64,000 nucleotides of DNA from Nocardiopsis eucommiae (GCA_018388625.1 CP074402.1:4216001-4280000); one strand, 5' to 3'. Positions 1 to 10,178 are shown, counted from the first letter of the stretch. Notes: a model not told the origin generated them from the sequence alone. Numbers and translations: made by a program.

Positions 1-1238
1 GCCCTGAGCGTGTCCGGGTCGGCGGCGTCGACCTTGTTCACCACGATGAGCTCGGGCACGTCCACGGCCTCGATCTCCGCGAACACCTCGCGGACCGCGC
101 TGATCTGCTGCTCCGGGTCGGGGTGGGCGCCGTCGACCACGTGCAGGATCAGGTCGGAGTCGGCCACCTCCTCCAGGGTGGAGCGGAACGCCTCGACCAG
201 CTGGTGCGGCAGGTGCCGGACGAAGCCCACGGTGTCGCTCAGGGTGAAGCCGCGACCGTCGGGCGTGCGGGCCTGACGGACGGTCGGGTCCAGGGTGGCG
301 AACAGCGCGTTCTCCACCAGCACCCCGGCACCGGTGAGCCGGTTGAGCAGGCTGGACTTGCCCGCGTTGGTGTACCCGGCGATCGCCACCGAGGGCACCT
401 CGCGGCTGCGGCGAACGTCCTTCTTGACCTCGCGCGCGGTCCGCATGTGGGCGAGCTGACGGCGCAGCTTGGCCATCTTGTCGTTGATGCGTCGGCGGTC
501 TGTCTCGATCTTGGTCTCACCGGGACCGCGCGTGCCGACGCCGCCGCCCGCACCGCCACCGCCGGAGCCGCCCGCCTGTCGGGACAGGGAGTCACCCCAG
601 CCGCGCAGTCGCGGGAGCAGGTAGTTGAGCTGGGCGAGTTCGACCTGGGCCTTGCCCTCGCTGCTGCTGGCGTGCTGGGCGAAAATGTCGAGGATCAGAG
701 CGGTCCGGTCGACCACCTTGACCTTGACGACGTCCTCCAGCTGGCGCAGCTGGCCCGGGGTGAGCTCGCCGTCGCAGATGACGGTGTCGGCGCCGGTGGC
801 CTCGACGATGTCGCGCAGTTCCGCGGCCTTGCCCTTGCCGACGTAGGTCGCGGGATCGGGCTTGGAGCGGCGCTGGGTGAGTCCTTCGAGGACGAGGGCG
901 CCCGCCGTCTCGGCGAGTGCGGCCAGCTCGGTCAGTGAGTTGTCGGCGTCGGTCTGGGTCCCCCTGGTCCAGACGCCGATAAGCACGACCCGCTCCAGGC
1001 GCAGCTTCCGGTACTCGACCTCGGTGACGTCGGTGAGCTCGGTGGAGAGCCCTTGGACGCGGCGGAGCGCGTGCCGTTCGGCCAGCTCCATCTCGCCCTG
1101 GTCGGGCGTGTGGCCCTGGTCCTCGTAGTGGTCACCGCCAGCGGCTCCGCCGCCGACGGTGCTCTCCTCACGGAAGTCGTCCTCGCTGTGGGCCTGGTGC
1201 CCCGCGCGGTCGCTTCCGTGGGTGTCAGCTGTATTCAT
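1..1238 (-). CDS. hflX: GTPase HflX (3' end cut by the window edge)
   Basis: Ribosome-associated GTPase of the Obg-HflX superfamily, known to split or rescue stalled 70S ribosomes. Read on the minus strand from ATG at 1238 (protein begins MNTADTHGSD), preceded by a GGAGGG ribosome site about 4 bases upstream. The acidic N-terminus of about 60 residues is followed by the HflX domain (GKGKAAELRD near residue 130), a glycine-rich linker, and the G domain: G1 GYTNAGKSS near residue 286, G3 DTVGFVRHLPHQL near 335, G4 NKVD near 398. The last residues lie outside the window. No frameshift is seen. The gene is at the expected end of the dapF-miaA-miaB neighbourhood but is separated from dapF by the aceB-glcDEF cassette. 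Confidence 0.95.
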   Translation of the reverse strand, partial: MNTADTHGSDRAGHQAHSEDDFREESTVGGGAAGGDHYEDQGHTPDQGEMELAERHALRRVQGLSTELTDVTEVEYRKLRLERVVLIGVWTRGTQTDADNSLTELAALAETAGALVLEGLTQRRSKPDPATYVGKGKAAELRDIVEATGADTVICDGELTPGQLRQLEDVVKVKVVDRTALILDIFAQHASSSEGKAQVELAQLNYLLPRLRGWGDSLSRQAGGSGGGGAGGGVGTRGPGETKIETDRRRINDKMAKLRRQLAHMRTAREVKKDVRRSREVPSVAIAGYTNAGKSSLLNRLTGAGVLVENALFATLDPTVRQARTPDGRGFTLSDTVGFVRHLPHQLVEAFRSTLEEVADSDLILHVVDGAHPDPEQQISAVREVFAEIEAVDVPELIVVNKVDAADPDTLR

Positions 1239-1573
1239 ATCCCTCCAGGTGGGTCAACGCATGTGCCGCCATGGTTCTTCCCGGAGCGGGTACGACGGCC
1301 GTGGTCACGATGCTCGCACCTCCGCTCGGGCAGGGCATCCGAATTATCGCAGGGAACGTGACACAGGCCATGTGTCCGCGCGGACGCGTGAGATCCTTGG
1401 AGTAGCTCCAACACTCAAGAAGCGCAGATCTTCCGTCGGAACTTTGGACATACTTCCGCCTTGATGAAGATCTTCACTGATCAAGCACGTGAGTGACGTT
1501 GACCGCTCGACATCAAGATAGTAGCTTCATTTCCACATCCCAGAAGCTTGTTTCGTATTGCGGAAGGTTATCC
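1239..1573. promoter_or_regulatory. Divergent intergenic region hflX/aceB with candidate operator
   Basis: 335 bases without a gene between the divergent starts of hflX and aceB. It contains the inverted repeat TTGGAG-TAG-CTCCAA at 1397-1411 (perfect 6-base arms), a plausible dimeric-repressor site, and the palindrome GAAGATCTTC at 1466-1475. Both would suit control of glyoxylate-cycle genes, but no regulator is encoded beside it. I could not pick a convincing -35/-10 pair. The sites are seen; their function is inferred. Confidence 0.35.
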
Positions 1574-3177
1574 ATGGGCGCCACGCACGGGGTCGAGATC
1601 ACCGGCCCCCTCAACGATCGGTTCGACGAGATCCTCACCGAGGACGCCCTCGCCCTCGTCGCCGAGCTGCACCGCACCTTCGAGTCACGCCGCCAGGAAC
1701 TGCTGGCCGCGCGCCGGACCCGCGAGGAGCGGATCGCCGCCGGCGAGGACCTCGACTTCCTCCCCGAGACCCGGCACATCCGCGAGGACGACAGCTGGAA
1801 GGTGGCTCCGGCCGCCCCCGGCATCACCGACCGCCGCGTCGAGATCACCGGTCCCACGGACCGCAAGATGACCATCAACGCGCTCAACTCCGGCGCGAAG
1901 GTGTGGCTGGCCGACTTCGAGGACGCCAACACCCCGCTGTGGGAGAACATGATCCAGGGGCAGCTCAATCTGCGTGACTCCCTGGACCGCGAGATCGACT
2001 TCACCTCCCCCAGGGCAAGACCTACGCCCTCAAGGACGACTCCGAGCTGGCCACGATCGTGGTCCGCCCGCGCGGCTGGCACCTGGACGAGAAGCACATC
2101 CTCGTCGACGGCCAGCGCACCAGCGGCGGCATCGTGGACTTCGCGCTGTACTTCTTCCACAGCGCCAAGCGCCAGATCGCCAAGGGCAGGGGCCCCTACT
2201 TCTACCTGCCGAAGATGCAGAGCCACCTCGAGGCCCGCCTCTGGAACGACATCTTCGTCCTGGCCCAGGAGCGCCTGGGGATCCCGCGCGGCACCATCCG
2301 CGCCACCTGCCTGATCGAGACCATCCCGGCCGCGTTCGAGATGGAGGAGATCCTCTACGAGCTGCGCGAGCACTCCGCCGGTCTCAACGCCGGTCGCTGG
2401 GACTACCTCTTCAGCATCATCAAGACCCACCGCACCCGAGGTCGCGGCTTCCTGCTGCCCGAGCGCAACGCCGTCACCATGACCGCACCGATGATGCGCG
2501 CCTACACCGAACTGCTGGTCAAGACCTGCCACAAGCGCGGCGCCCACGCGATCGGCGGCATGGCCGCCTTCATCCCGTCCCGCAAGGACGAGGAGGTCAA
2601 CCGGAACGCCTTCGCCAAGGTCCGCGACGACAAGTCCCGCGAGTCCGGCGACGGTTTCGACGGCTCCTGGGTCGCCCACCCCGACCTGGTCCCGATCGCC
2701 CGTGAGATCTTCGACGGCGTCCTGGGCGACCGCCCCAACCAGATCGACAAGCAGCGCCCCGAGGTCGAGGTGTCCGCCGCCGACCTGCTCGCCGTGGACC
2801 AGACCCCCGGCGGCGTGACGCTCACCGGTCTGCGCGGCAACGTCAACGTCGCCCTCCAGTACCTGGCGGCGTGGATGGGCGGCAACGGCGCGGTGGCCAT
2901 CCACAACCTCATGGAGGACGCCGCCACGGCCGAGATCTCCCGGTCCCAGATCTGGCAGTGGCTGCACAACGACGTCACCCTGGACGGCGGCGAGAAGGTC
3001 ACCGCCGACCTGGTCAGGCAGATCATCGGTGAGGAGCTGGCCGCCATCCGCGAGGCCCTCGGCGCCCACTTCAACGAGGACCTGTACAAGCAGGCCAGCG
3101 AGCTCTTCACCGAGGTCGCGCTGGACGACGACTACGTCGACTTCCTGACCCTGCCCGCCTACGAGCGCATGCCGTAG
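1574..3177 (+). CDS. aceB: Malate synthase A (one apparent frameshift)
   Basis: Condenses glyoxylate with acetyl-CoA to malate, the second step of the glyoxylate bypass and the outlet for glycolate oxidation. Start ATG at 1574 ([17 protein letters not shown]) follows GGAAGG. The restored protein is about 534 residues, the usual malate synthase A length. Recognisable family segments are [12 protein letters not shown], the substrate-loop region [26 protein letters not shown] and [18 protein letters not shown]. The frame breaks at the C run 2007-2011: one extra C restores [15 protein letters not shown] and joins the two halves. Directly upstream of glcDEF, the product of which supplies its glyoxylate. 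Confidence 0.93.
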
Positions 3178-3260
3178 CCGACCGGAACCCGTCCAGCGCG
3201 GCCAACCTGGACGGATCGGGCCGGTCCACCGAGTCCGACTCGCGGACCGCCCCGCACCGG

Positions 3261-3316
3261 TTTCACAAAACGAAATACCGTTTCCACCGTGCCCCTTGCC
3301 TCGGCAGGGGGCACGG
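3261..3316. terminator. Candidate operator and hairpin between aceB and glcD
   Basis: The 9-base stem CCGTGCCCC (3287-3295) / GGGGCACGG (3308-3316) can form a hairpin after aceB, without a T tract. Just upstream the AT-rich stretch 3261-3285 holds overlapping TTTC/GAAA inverted repeats (TTTCACAAAACGAAA), unusual in this GC-rich DNA and reminiscent of IclR-type sites. Whether it ends aceB transcription or controls glcD is not decided by the sequence. Confidence 0.35.
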
Positions 3317-3395
3317 TCGTACGGTCCCCTTGCGAGGCCGCAGTCGGAGAGCGCCACCCCCAGCCGTGCTCTCCGGACGGAACCGGGAGGCGCCC

Positions 3396-4879
3396 ATGAC
3401 CACGTCCGCACCCGACACGCCCACGGTGCTGGCCACCCTGCTCCCCGGCTGCGTGAGATCTGCGGTGACGACGGCGTCCTCACCGACCCCTCCCAACGGC
3501 GCGTCTACGAGAGCGACGGCCTCACCTACCACCGCTCCACCCCGGGTGTCGTGGTCATGCCGACCACCACCGAGCAGGTCGCCGCCGTGATTCGCCTCTG
3601 CGCCGAGCACCGCGTCCCCTTCGTCCCGCGCGGGGCGGGCACCGGTCTGTCCGCGGGCGCGCTCCCCCACGCCGAGGGCGTCCTGCTCGTCACCTCCCGC
3701 ATGCGCCGCGTCGTCGAGATCGACGTGGAGAACGAGTGCGCGGTGGTCGAACCGGGTGTGGCCAACCTCGACGTCACCCGGGCCGCGAGCCCCCACGGCT
3801 ACTACTACGCACCCGACCCCTCCAGCCAGCAGGTGTGCTCGGTGGGCGGCAACGTCGCGGAGAACTCCGGCGGCGCCCACTGCCTCAAGTACGGGTTCAC
3901 CGTCAACCACGTGCGCGGACTCCAGATCGTCACCCCGGCGGGCGAGATCGTCGAGCTCGGCGGCAAGGCACCGGGCGCGCACGGGTACGACCTCATCGGG
4001 GCGTTCGTCGGATCCGAGGGCACCCTGGGCGTGGCCACCCGCGTCACCGTGTCCCTGACCCGCTCCCCCGAGAAGACCGTGACCCTGCTGTCGGCGTTCA
4101 CCTCGCTGGACGCGGGCGGCGAGGCGGTGAGCGCGATCATCTCCGCCGGGGTGCTGCCGTCCGCCATCGAGATGATGGACGCCCTGGCCATCGAGGCCGC
4201 CGAGCGCGCCGTGGCCTGCGACTACCCCGAGGGAGCGGCCGCCGTGCTGGTGGTGGAGCTGGACGGCCCCGCCGAGGAGGTCGACGCCCAGCTGGAGAGG
4301 GTCACCGCCCTGTGCGCGGACGCGGGTTCCTTCGAGACCCGCGCGGCCAGCGGCGCCGAGGAGCGCGCCCTCATCTGGAAGGGCCGCAAGTCCGCCTTCG
4401 CCGCCGTGGGCCGGATCAGCCCGGCCTACATCGTGCAGGACGGGGTGGTACCGCGCACCTCGCTGGGCGAGGTGCTGGGGCGGATCGCCGCGCTGTCGGC
4501 GGAGTCCGGCATCCGGGTGGCCAACGTGTTCCACGCCGGAGACGGGAACCTGCACCCGCTCGTGCTGTTCGACGACTCCGAGCCCGGCGCGGGCGAGCGC
4601 GCCGAGCGGGTGTCGGGGGCGATCCTGGACCTGTGCATCGAGCACGGCGGGTCCATCACCGGGGAGCACGGGGTGGGCGTGGACAAGGCGTGCAAGATGC
4701 CCCGCATGTTCGACGACGCCGCGCTGGAGACCTTCGACCTGTTCCGGAGGGCCTTCGACCCGGACGGGATCGCCAACCCGGAGAAGCTCCTGCCCACACC
4801 GCGCCTGTGTGGCGAGCGGCCGGGGGTGCGCACCGGGGTGCACCCGCTGGTGGAGTCCGGCGAGGCCGAGCAGTTCTGA
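3396..4879 (+). CDS. glcD: Glycolate oxidase FAD subunit GlcD (one apparent frameshift)
   Basis: FAD-linked oxidase that converts glycolate (or D-lactate) to the 2-oxo acid, partner of GlcE and GlcF. ATG at 3396 (MTTSAPDTPTVLATLLPG) has GGGAGG 5 bases upstream. The main frame then begins LREICGDDGVLTDPSQRRVY, so one base is missing near 3443-3449. The FAD_binding_4 domain carries VPRGAGTGLSAGA near residue 85 and GGNVAENSGG near 150; the C-terminal FAD-oxidase domain carries NVFHAGDGNLHP and GSITGEHGVGVDK, typical of GlcD. About 494 residues, family-like. The last 20 residues are non-conserved. Confidence 0.92.
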
Positions 4880-4925
4880 ACCGCCGGGCCGCGGCGGAGT
4901 GACGACGAGGGCCGGGAGGCCGAGG

Positions 4926-6148
4926 GTGAACCTGGATGTCGATGGCTGTGACCTGAGGGAGGCGACCGTTGAGGACGCCGTGTGCGGGGTCGTGCCCCGG
5001 TACGTGGCGGCGCCGTCCGACACTGACGCCCTCGCGGGCGTGATGGCGGCGGCGCACCGGAGCGCGCTCTCGGTGACCGTGCGCGGTGGCGGCACCGCAC
5101 TGGACTGGGGCGGGACACCGCGCTCCCTCGACCTGCTGGTGGACGTCTCCGCGCTCTCCTGGATCGACCACATCGCCGGTGACCTGGTGGTGGAGGTCGG
5201 TGCGGGCACCCCGGTGGCCGACCTGTACGCGGCCCTGGCCTCGGCCGGGCAGCGACTGTCCTACGACCCGGTCCGGCTCGGCTGCACGGTGGGCGGAGCC
5301 GTGGCGACGGGGGTGAGCGGCCCGCGCCGTCTGCTCTCGGGAGCCCTGCGCGACCTCGTGATCGGGATGACGGTGGTGCGCGCGGACGGGGTGGTGGCCA
5401 GCAGCGGCGGCCGGGTGGTCAAGAACGTGGCCGGGTACGACCTCGCCAAGCTGCACACCGGCGGGTTCGGCACGCTCGGTGTGATCGCGTCGGTCGCCTT
5501 CCGCCTGCACCCCCTCCCGGAGTCCCTGCGGGTGGTGAGCGCGCGGGTGTCCTCCCGGTCGCGGGCCGAGGAGGCCCTGGCCGCGTTGCGGGCGACCTCC
5601 GTGGTGCCCTCGGCCGTGGAGCTGGACTGGCCCCCGAGGGCCCCGGACGGCTGGACGTGGTGTTGGAGGGGACCCCGGCCGGGCTGGAGGCACGCGCGGG
5701 GAGGACGGTGCGGGCCCTGGCCGAGAACGGCGCCGACGGCCCGCCCACGGTCCGCGAGGAGTTGCCCGAGGGCTGGGGCCTGCTCCCCGCCGAGGGCACC
5801 CTCGCCCTGGTCACGACCCCACCGGCCCAGAGTGTCGCGGCCGCCGCCTGGGTCGCGGAGGTCTCCGGGGCGGTCGACGCGGGCGCGCGCACGCAGGGTT
5901 CGGCCTCGACCGGGTCCCTGGTCGTGTCCTTCCCCCGGGAACCGCCCCGGAGCGGATCGGGCTGGTGGTCGACGGCGTCCGGTCGGCCACCGAGCATCCG
6001 CTGGTCCTGCTGCGTTCCGAACCGGACGTGCGCGCCGCCGGGATCAGCCCGTGGGGCGAGGTCCCCGGCCTGGGGCTGATGCGCGCGGTGAAGGACTCAC
6101 TCGACCCCGGGCACCGCCTCTCCCCGGCCGGTTCGCCGGGGGATCTGA
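4926..6148 (+). CDS. glcE: Glycolate oxidase subunit GlcE (four apparent frameshifts)
   Basis: Second FAD-binding subunit of the glycolate oxidase complex. GTG start at 4926 (VNLDVDGCDLREATVED) with GGGAGG upstream. Seen in order: the short FAD motif VTVRGGGTALDWGG, GCTVGGAVATGVSGPRR, VVKNVAGYDLAKLHTGGFG, then a substrate-domain remainder. The frame breaks at the C run 5631-5635, near 5945-5948, at 6122-6125 and at 6138-6142. Restoring one base at each gives the usual GlcE end HRLSPGRFAGGI followed by TGA at 6146-6148. Without this the frame runs into glcF and imitates a GlcE-GlcF fusion. Restored length about 408 residues. Confidence 0.87.
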
Positions 6149-6192
6149 GCCACCCGACCCGCCACCCGCCCGCCTCGACACCAGGGAGCCCC

Positions 6193-7542
6193 GTGACCGA
6201 CCTACCGACCGAACCGGCCAGAGGTGGACCCGGCGAGCGCGAACGGCTCTTCGGTGACCTGCTGAACGACTGTGTGCACTGCGGTTTCTGTCTGCCCACC
6301 TGCCCCACCAATGTGTTGTGGGGCCAGGAGATGGACTCCCCGCGCGGACGCATCCACCTCATGGGGCAGATGCACGAGGAGGACGTGCTCACCGAGACGG
6401 CGGTCGGGCACTTCGACAACTGCCTGGGCTGTCTGGCGTGCGTGTCGTCGTGCCCCTCCGGGGTGGCCTACGACGCCCTCATCGAGCACACCCGGTACCG
6501 GGTGGAGGAGGAGCACCGACGGTCCCCCGGCGAGCGCGTGCTGCGCGGGGCCGTGTTCTCGCTCTTCCCGCACCGGGGGCGGCTCCGGGCGCTGCGCGGG
6601 CCGTTGCGCGCCTACCAGGCGAGCGGAGTCTCCGCGCTGGTTCGCAGGTCCGGGCTCCTGGACCGGATCTCACCGACCCTGGCCACCATGGAGCGGATCG
6701 CCCCGCCCCTGTCCGCGCCCCCTCCCCCGCTGCCCGAGCTCGTCCCGGCGGTCGGTGAGCGGCGCGCCCGGGTGGGCATGCTCGTGGGCTGTGTGCAGGG
6801 CGCGTTCTTCCCCGAGGTCAACACGGCCACCGCCCGGGTGCTGGCCCTGGAGGGCTGCGAGGTGGTGATCCCGCGCGCCCAGGGGTGCTGCGGGGCGCTG
6901 TCGGGGCACTCGGGGCGGCTCGGCGAGGCGGCGGACTTCGCGAAGGGCCTGATCGAGGTGTTCGAGGCCCGTCAGGTGGACCGCGTCGTGGTGAACTCCG
7001 CCGGGTGCGGGTCCAGCATGAAGCACTTCGACCGGACCCTGGACGAGGCGGGGGCGGGACCGGCGTGGGTGGAGCGTGCCCGGGCGGTCGCGTCGAAGGT
7101 GGTGGACCTGACCGAGTACCTGGTGGCCCTGGGCCCCCGCGCCGAACGCCATCCGATCCCGCTCCGGGTGGCCTACCACGACGCGTGCCACCTGTCCCAT
7201 GGCCAGGGGGTGACCCGCCAGCCGCGTGAGCTGCTCCGCCAGATCCCCGGCCTGGAGGTGGTCGACCTGCCCAACAAGGAGGTCTGCTGCGGTTCGGCGG
7301 GGGTGTACAACCTGTTCAGGCCGGAGGCCGCGAGCGAACTGGGCGACCGCAAGGGAGCGGACGTCGCCTCCACCGGGGCCCGGGTGCTGGTCTCGGGCAA
7401 CCCCGGGTGCTCCCTCCAGATCGCCTCCGCCATGGAACGCGCGGGTTCGCCGGTGGCGGTGACGCACACCGCCCAGATCCTGGACGCCTCCCTGCGCGGG
7501 CTGGACGCGGGTCGGTTCACGGGGGCGCTCTCCCCGCGCTGA
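6193..7542 (+). CDS. glcF: Glycolate oxidase iron-sulfur subunit GlcF
   Basis: Electron-transfer subunit of glycolate oxidase. GTG start at 6193 with GGGAG upstream; 449 residues, intact. Two ferredoxin-like clusters are present: CVHCGFCLPTCP near residue 27 and CLGCLACVSSCP near residue 77. Two cysteine-rich CCG domains follow (GCCGALSGHSG near residue 235 and VCCGSAGVYN near 365), as in GlcF/heterodisulfide-reductase-like proteins that pass electrons to the quinone pool. Last gene of the aceB-glcDEF cassette, ending 17 bases from convergent dapF. Confidence 0.93.
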   Translation: MTDLPTEPARGGPGERERLFGDLLNDCVHCGFCLPTCPTNVLWGQEMDSPRGRIHLMGQMHEEDVLTETAVGHFDNCLGCLACVSSCPSGVAYDALIEHTRYRVEEEHRRSPGERVLRGAVFSLFPHRGRLRALRGPLRAYQASGVSALVRRSGLLDRISPTLATMERIAPPLSAPPPPLPELVPAVGERRARVGMLVGCVQGAFFPEVNTATARVLALEGCEVVIPRAQGCCGALSGHSGRLGEAADFAKGLIEVFEARQVDRVVVNSAGCGSSMKHFDRTLDEAGAGPAWVERARAVASKVVDLTEYLVALGPRAERHPIPLRVAYHDACHLSHGQGVTRQPRELLRQIPGLEVVDLPNKEVCCGSAGVYNLFRPEAASELGDRKGADVASTGARVLVSGNPGCSLQIASAMERAGSPVAVTHTAQILDASLRGLDAGRFTGALSPR

Positions 7543-7559
7543 ACCGCCGGGCGGTCCCG

Positions 7560-8375
7560 TCAGATCAGGAGGGTCTCGCCCTCGGCGACGATCACGGCGG
7601 GGCCGCTCAGGCGGGCGCCGGAGGCGTCCACGTGGACCGTGCACTCACCGCCGGGAACCCGTACGCGCCACGTGGCGTCCTCCCCCTCGGGGGTGGCCGC
7701 GGCGGCCGCCGCCACGATCCCGGTGCCGCAGGAGCGGGTCTCGCCGGAACCCCGCTCGTACACGCGCATCTCCAGCACGCCGGGGCCGACCTCGGAGTAC
7801 ACCTCGACGTTGGCTCCCTGGGGGAAGGCCTCGGTGTCGAGCACCGGCAGTGCGGTCAGGTCGATCCCGGCCACCGGAGCGTCGACCTCGCAGGCGAGGT
7901 GCGGGTTGCCCACCGAGATGCGGGCGCCGTGCACGACCTGTCGGGCGAGCTTGGCCGAGGAGGTGCCCAGGCGCTCCACCCGGCCCATGTCCACGGTGAC
8001 GTCGCCGTCGGACTCGATCACGACGCCCTTGGCGCCGTCACGGGTGCCGACCTCGAACCGGTCCTCCGAGACGAGACCGGCGTGCCGCAGGTAGTGCGCG
8101 AAGACCCGCACCCCGTTGCCGCACATCTCCGCGACGCTGCCGTCGGAGTTGCGGTAGTCCATGAACCACGCGGTCCGCTCGGCGGTGCGGGCCGCCGGGG
8201 CGAGCGTCTCGCCCAGCGCGTTCGTGCGCACCACCCGGAGGACACCGTCACCCCCGATACCGGCCCGTCGGTCGCACAGCGAACGTACGGTCTCCTCCGT
8301 GAGCTGGAGCTCCCCGTCCGGGTCGGGGAGGATCACGAAGTCGTTCTCGGTTCCGTGGCCCTTGGCGAATCGCAT
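7560..8375 (-). CDS. dapF: Diaminopimelate epimerase
   Basis: Interconverts LL- and meso-diaminopimelate for lysine and cell-wall synthesis. Start ATG at 8375 (MRFAKGHGTENDFVILPD); an in-frame GTG at 8450 gives an unconserved extension and is not preferred. 271 residues. Both catalytic cysteine regions are visible: EMCGNGVRVFAHYL near residue 85 and ETRSCGTGIVAAA near 220. Intact frame. Divergent from miaA with a 119-base shared promoter region, and convergent with glcF. Confidence 0.95.
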   Translation of the reverse strand: MRFAKGHGTENDFVILPDPDGELQLTEETVRSLCDRRAGIGGDGVLRVVRTNALGETLAPAARTAERTAWFMDYRNSDGSVAEMCGNGVRVFAHYLRHAGLVSEDRFEVGTRDGAKGVVIESDGDVTVDMGRVERLGTSSAKLARQVVHGARISVGNPHLACEVDAPVAGIDLTALPVLDTEAFPQGANVEVYSEVGPGVLEMRVYERGSGETRSCGTGIVAAAAAATPEGEDATWRVRVPGGECTVHVDASGARLSGPAVIVAEGETLLI

Positions 8376-8494
8376 GCTGGCCATCCTAGACGCGCGCGCC
8401 CAGGTCATCGAACGGGCCGAGGTCCCGTCGAACTCCCACCGATCTCTCACCCGCTCCGGCCCCGGAGCGGGCCGGACGTGGTTACGCTGGAGGG

Positions 8495-9487
8495 ATGATC
8501 AAGGTGATCGCGGTCGTGGGCCCGACCGCTGTGGGCAAGTCGGACCTGGCCGTCGATCTGGCGGAGTGGTTGGAGGAACGCACCGGGCGCCGGGGTGAGG
8601 TGATCAACGCCGACTCCATGCAGCTCTACCGGGGCATGGACATCGGTACCGCCAAGCTCCCCGTGGGCGAGCGCCGGGGTGTGCCGCACCATCTGCTGGA
8701 CCTCTGGGACGTGCGGGAACCCGCCGACGTCGCCACCTACCAGACCCTCGCGCGGGAACGGGTGGACGACTGCGCCGACCGGGACGTCATCCCCGTTCTG
8801 GTGGGCGGTTCCGGGCTGTACGTGCGCGCGGTCCTGGACCACATGGAGTTCCCGGGCACCGACCCCCGGGTGCGGGCCCGGCTGGAGAACGAGCTGGCCG
8901 ACGTGGGCCCCGGGCTGATGCACGCCCGGCTGGCCGAGTCCGACCCCGAGGCCGCCCGCACCATCCTGCCGGGCAACGGACGGCGGATCGTCCGTGCCCT
9001 GGAGGTCATCGAGCTGACCGGGCGCCCGTTCACCGCCAACCTGCCCGACCACACCTCCTTCTACCCGTGTGTGCAGCTCGGGCTGACCGCCCCGCGCCCG
9101 GAACTCGACGAGCGCATCGACCTGCGGGTCGAGCGCATGTGGGACCAGGGTCTGCTGGAGGAGGTCCGTCGCCTGGACAAGCAGGGCCTGCGCGAGGGGC
9201 GCACCGCGTCCAAGGCGCTCGGCTACGCGCAGGCGCTCGCCCAGCTGGACGGTGAGATCACCGAGACCGAGGCCAAGGAGCAGACCGCACAGGCCACGCG
9301 CCGGTTCGCCCGTCGCCAGGAGTCGTGGTTCCGCCGTGACCCCCGGGTGGACTGGCTCCCCTACGACGCCCCGAACCTGCTGGAGCGGGCGATGACCCAG
9401 GTGGAGTCGGCGCTGTCGGGGCGTACCGAGGAGCCGGGCGAGGCCCTGGTGGACGTCGCGACGCTGCTGCCGAACCCGCAGCGCTGA
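8495..9487 (+). CDS. miaA: tRNA dimethylallyltransferase
   Basis: Adds a dimethylallyl group to A37 of UNN-reading tRNAs, providing the substrate for MiaB encoded 3 kb away. 330 residues, intact. P-loop GPTAVGKSDLAVDLA at the N-terminus, NADSMQLYRGMDIGTAK near residue 36, and GGSGLYVRAVLDHMEFPG near 105 identify the family. It lies on the plus strand while dapF, the LigB-like gene and miaB are all on the minus strand; in mycobacteria these genes share one direction, so this gene appears individually inverted. Confidence 0.95.
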   Translation: MIKVIAVVGPTAVGKSDLAVDLAEWLEERTGRRGEVINADSMQLYRGMDIGTAKLPVGERRGVPHHLLDLWDVREPADVATYQTLARERVDDCADRDVIPVLVGGSGLYVRAVLDHMEFPGTDPRVRARLENELADVGPGLMHARLAESDPEAARTILPGNGRRIVRALEVIELTGRPFTANLPDHTSFYPCVQLGLTAPRPELDERIDLRVERMWDQGLLEEVRRLDKQGLREGRTASKALGYAQALAQLDGEITETEAKEQTAQATRRFARRQESWFRRDPRVDWLPYDAPNLLERAMTQVESALSGRTEEPGEALVDVATLLPNPQR

Positions 9488-9499
9488 GCGCCCCCGGGC

Positions 9500-10178
9500 T
9501 CACGCCCAGGCGGCCACGAAGTACCCCACGCCGTAGGGCGCCTCGTAGGCGAGCAGGTCCCCGGTGAGGGCGCCCTCCCGGGCGGCCCCGGCCAGGACCT
9601 GCCAGGCGGGGCGCCCGGCCACCATGAGTTCGAGGGCCAGCTGGGGGTCGAGCCCGGCGAGGAACGCGGTGTCCGCCGCCCCCAAGGCCTCGGCGACGGC
9701 GTCGTCGTGGGGGCGGCCCGCGCGTCCACGTACCCCGGTGAGTGTTCGGTCCTGCGCGCGCTTCCGTCCCCCATGACCAGGAGCGCGACCCGGTCCGCCG
9801 ACCCCGCGAGTTCCGCGCCGAGCCCCGCCGCGCGTTCCGGGGTGGTCCCGGAGGAGACCTCCAGGTAACCGTCCGGGGTCAGGCCGCCGCGCTCGGCCAG
9901 CCAGCGGCCGGTCGTGGCCGCCAGGTCCAGAACGGCCGGTTCCGGTCCCACGCGCAGGACGACTCCGAAGTCGGCGAGGTCTCCACCGGCGTCGGACCCG
10001 AACAGGTGCTCACGCGGGCCCCGGCCCACCACGACGAGACGGTCGGCCCCGGCCCTGCCGAGCCCGGCGACGGCGCGGTCGCACGCGGCGCGCAGACCGT
10101 CGAGGTCCGGCGCCGCCCCCGGGCGACCTCGGGGAAGAGCACGGGCGGATGCGGGCACACGGCGGCGGCGATCAACAC
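9500..10178 (-). CDS. LigB/class III extradiol dioxygenase-like protein (two apparent frameshifts)
   Basis: Resembles the small class III extradiol dioxygenase-like proteins commonly encoded beside miaA in actinobacteria; their substrate is not established. Likely GTG start at 10178 gives MLIAAAVCPHPPVLFPEVARG, with the CPHPP metal-binding-type segment. Restoring one base at the C run 10116-10120 and one at the G run 9709-9713 joins GAAPDLDGLRAACDRAV to the end TAFLAGLDPQLALELM...VGYFVAAWA. About 226 residues. Other visible family-type stretches are VVGRGP and SPGYVDARAAPHDDAV. Convergent with miaA (12-base gap). Confidence 0.75.
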
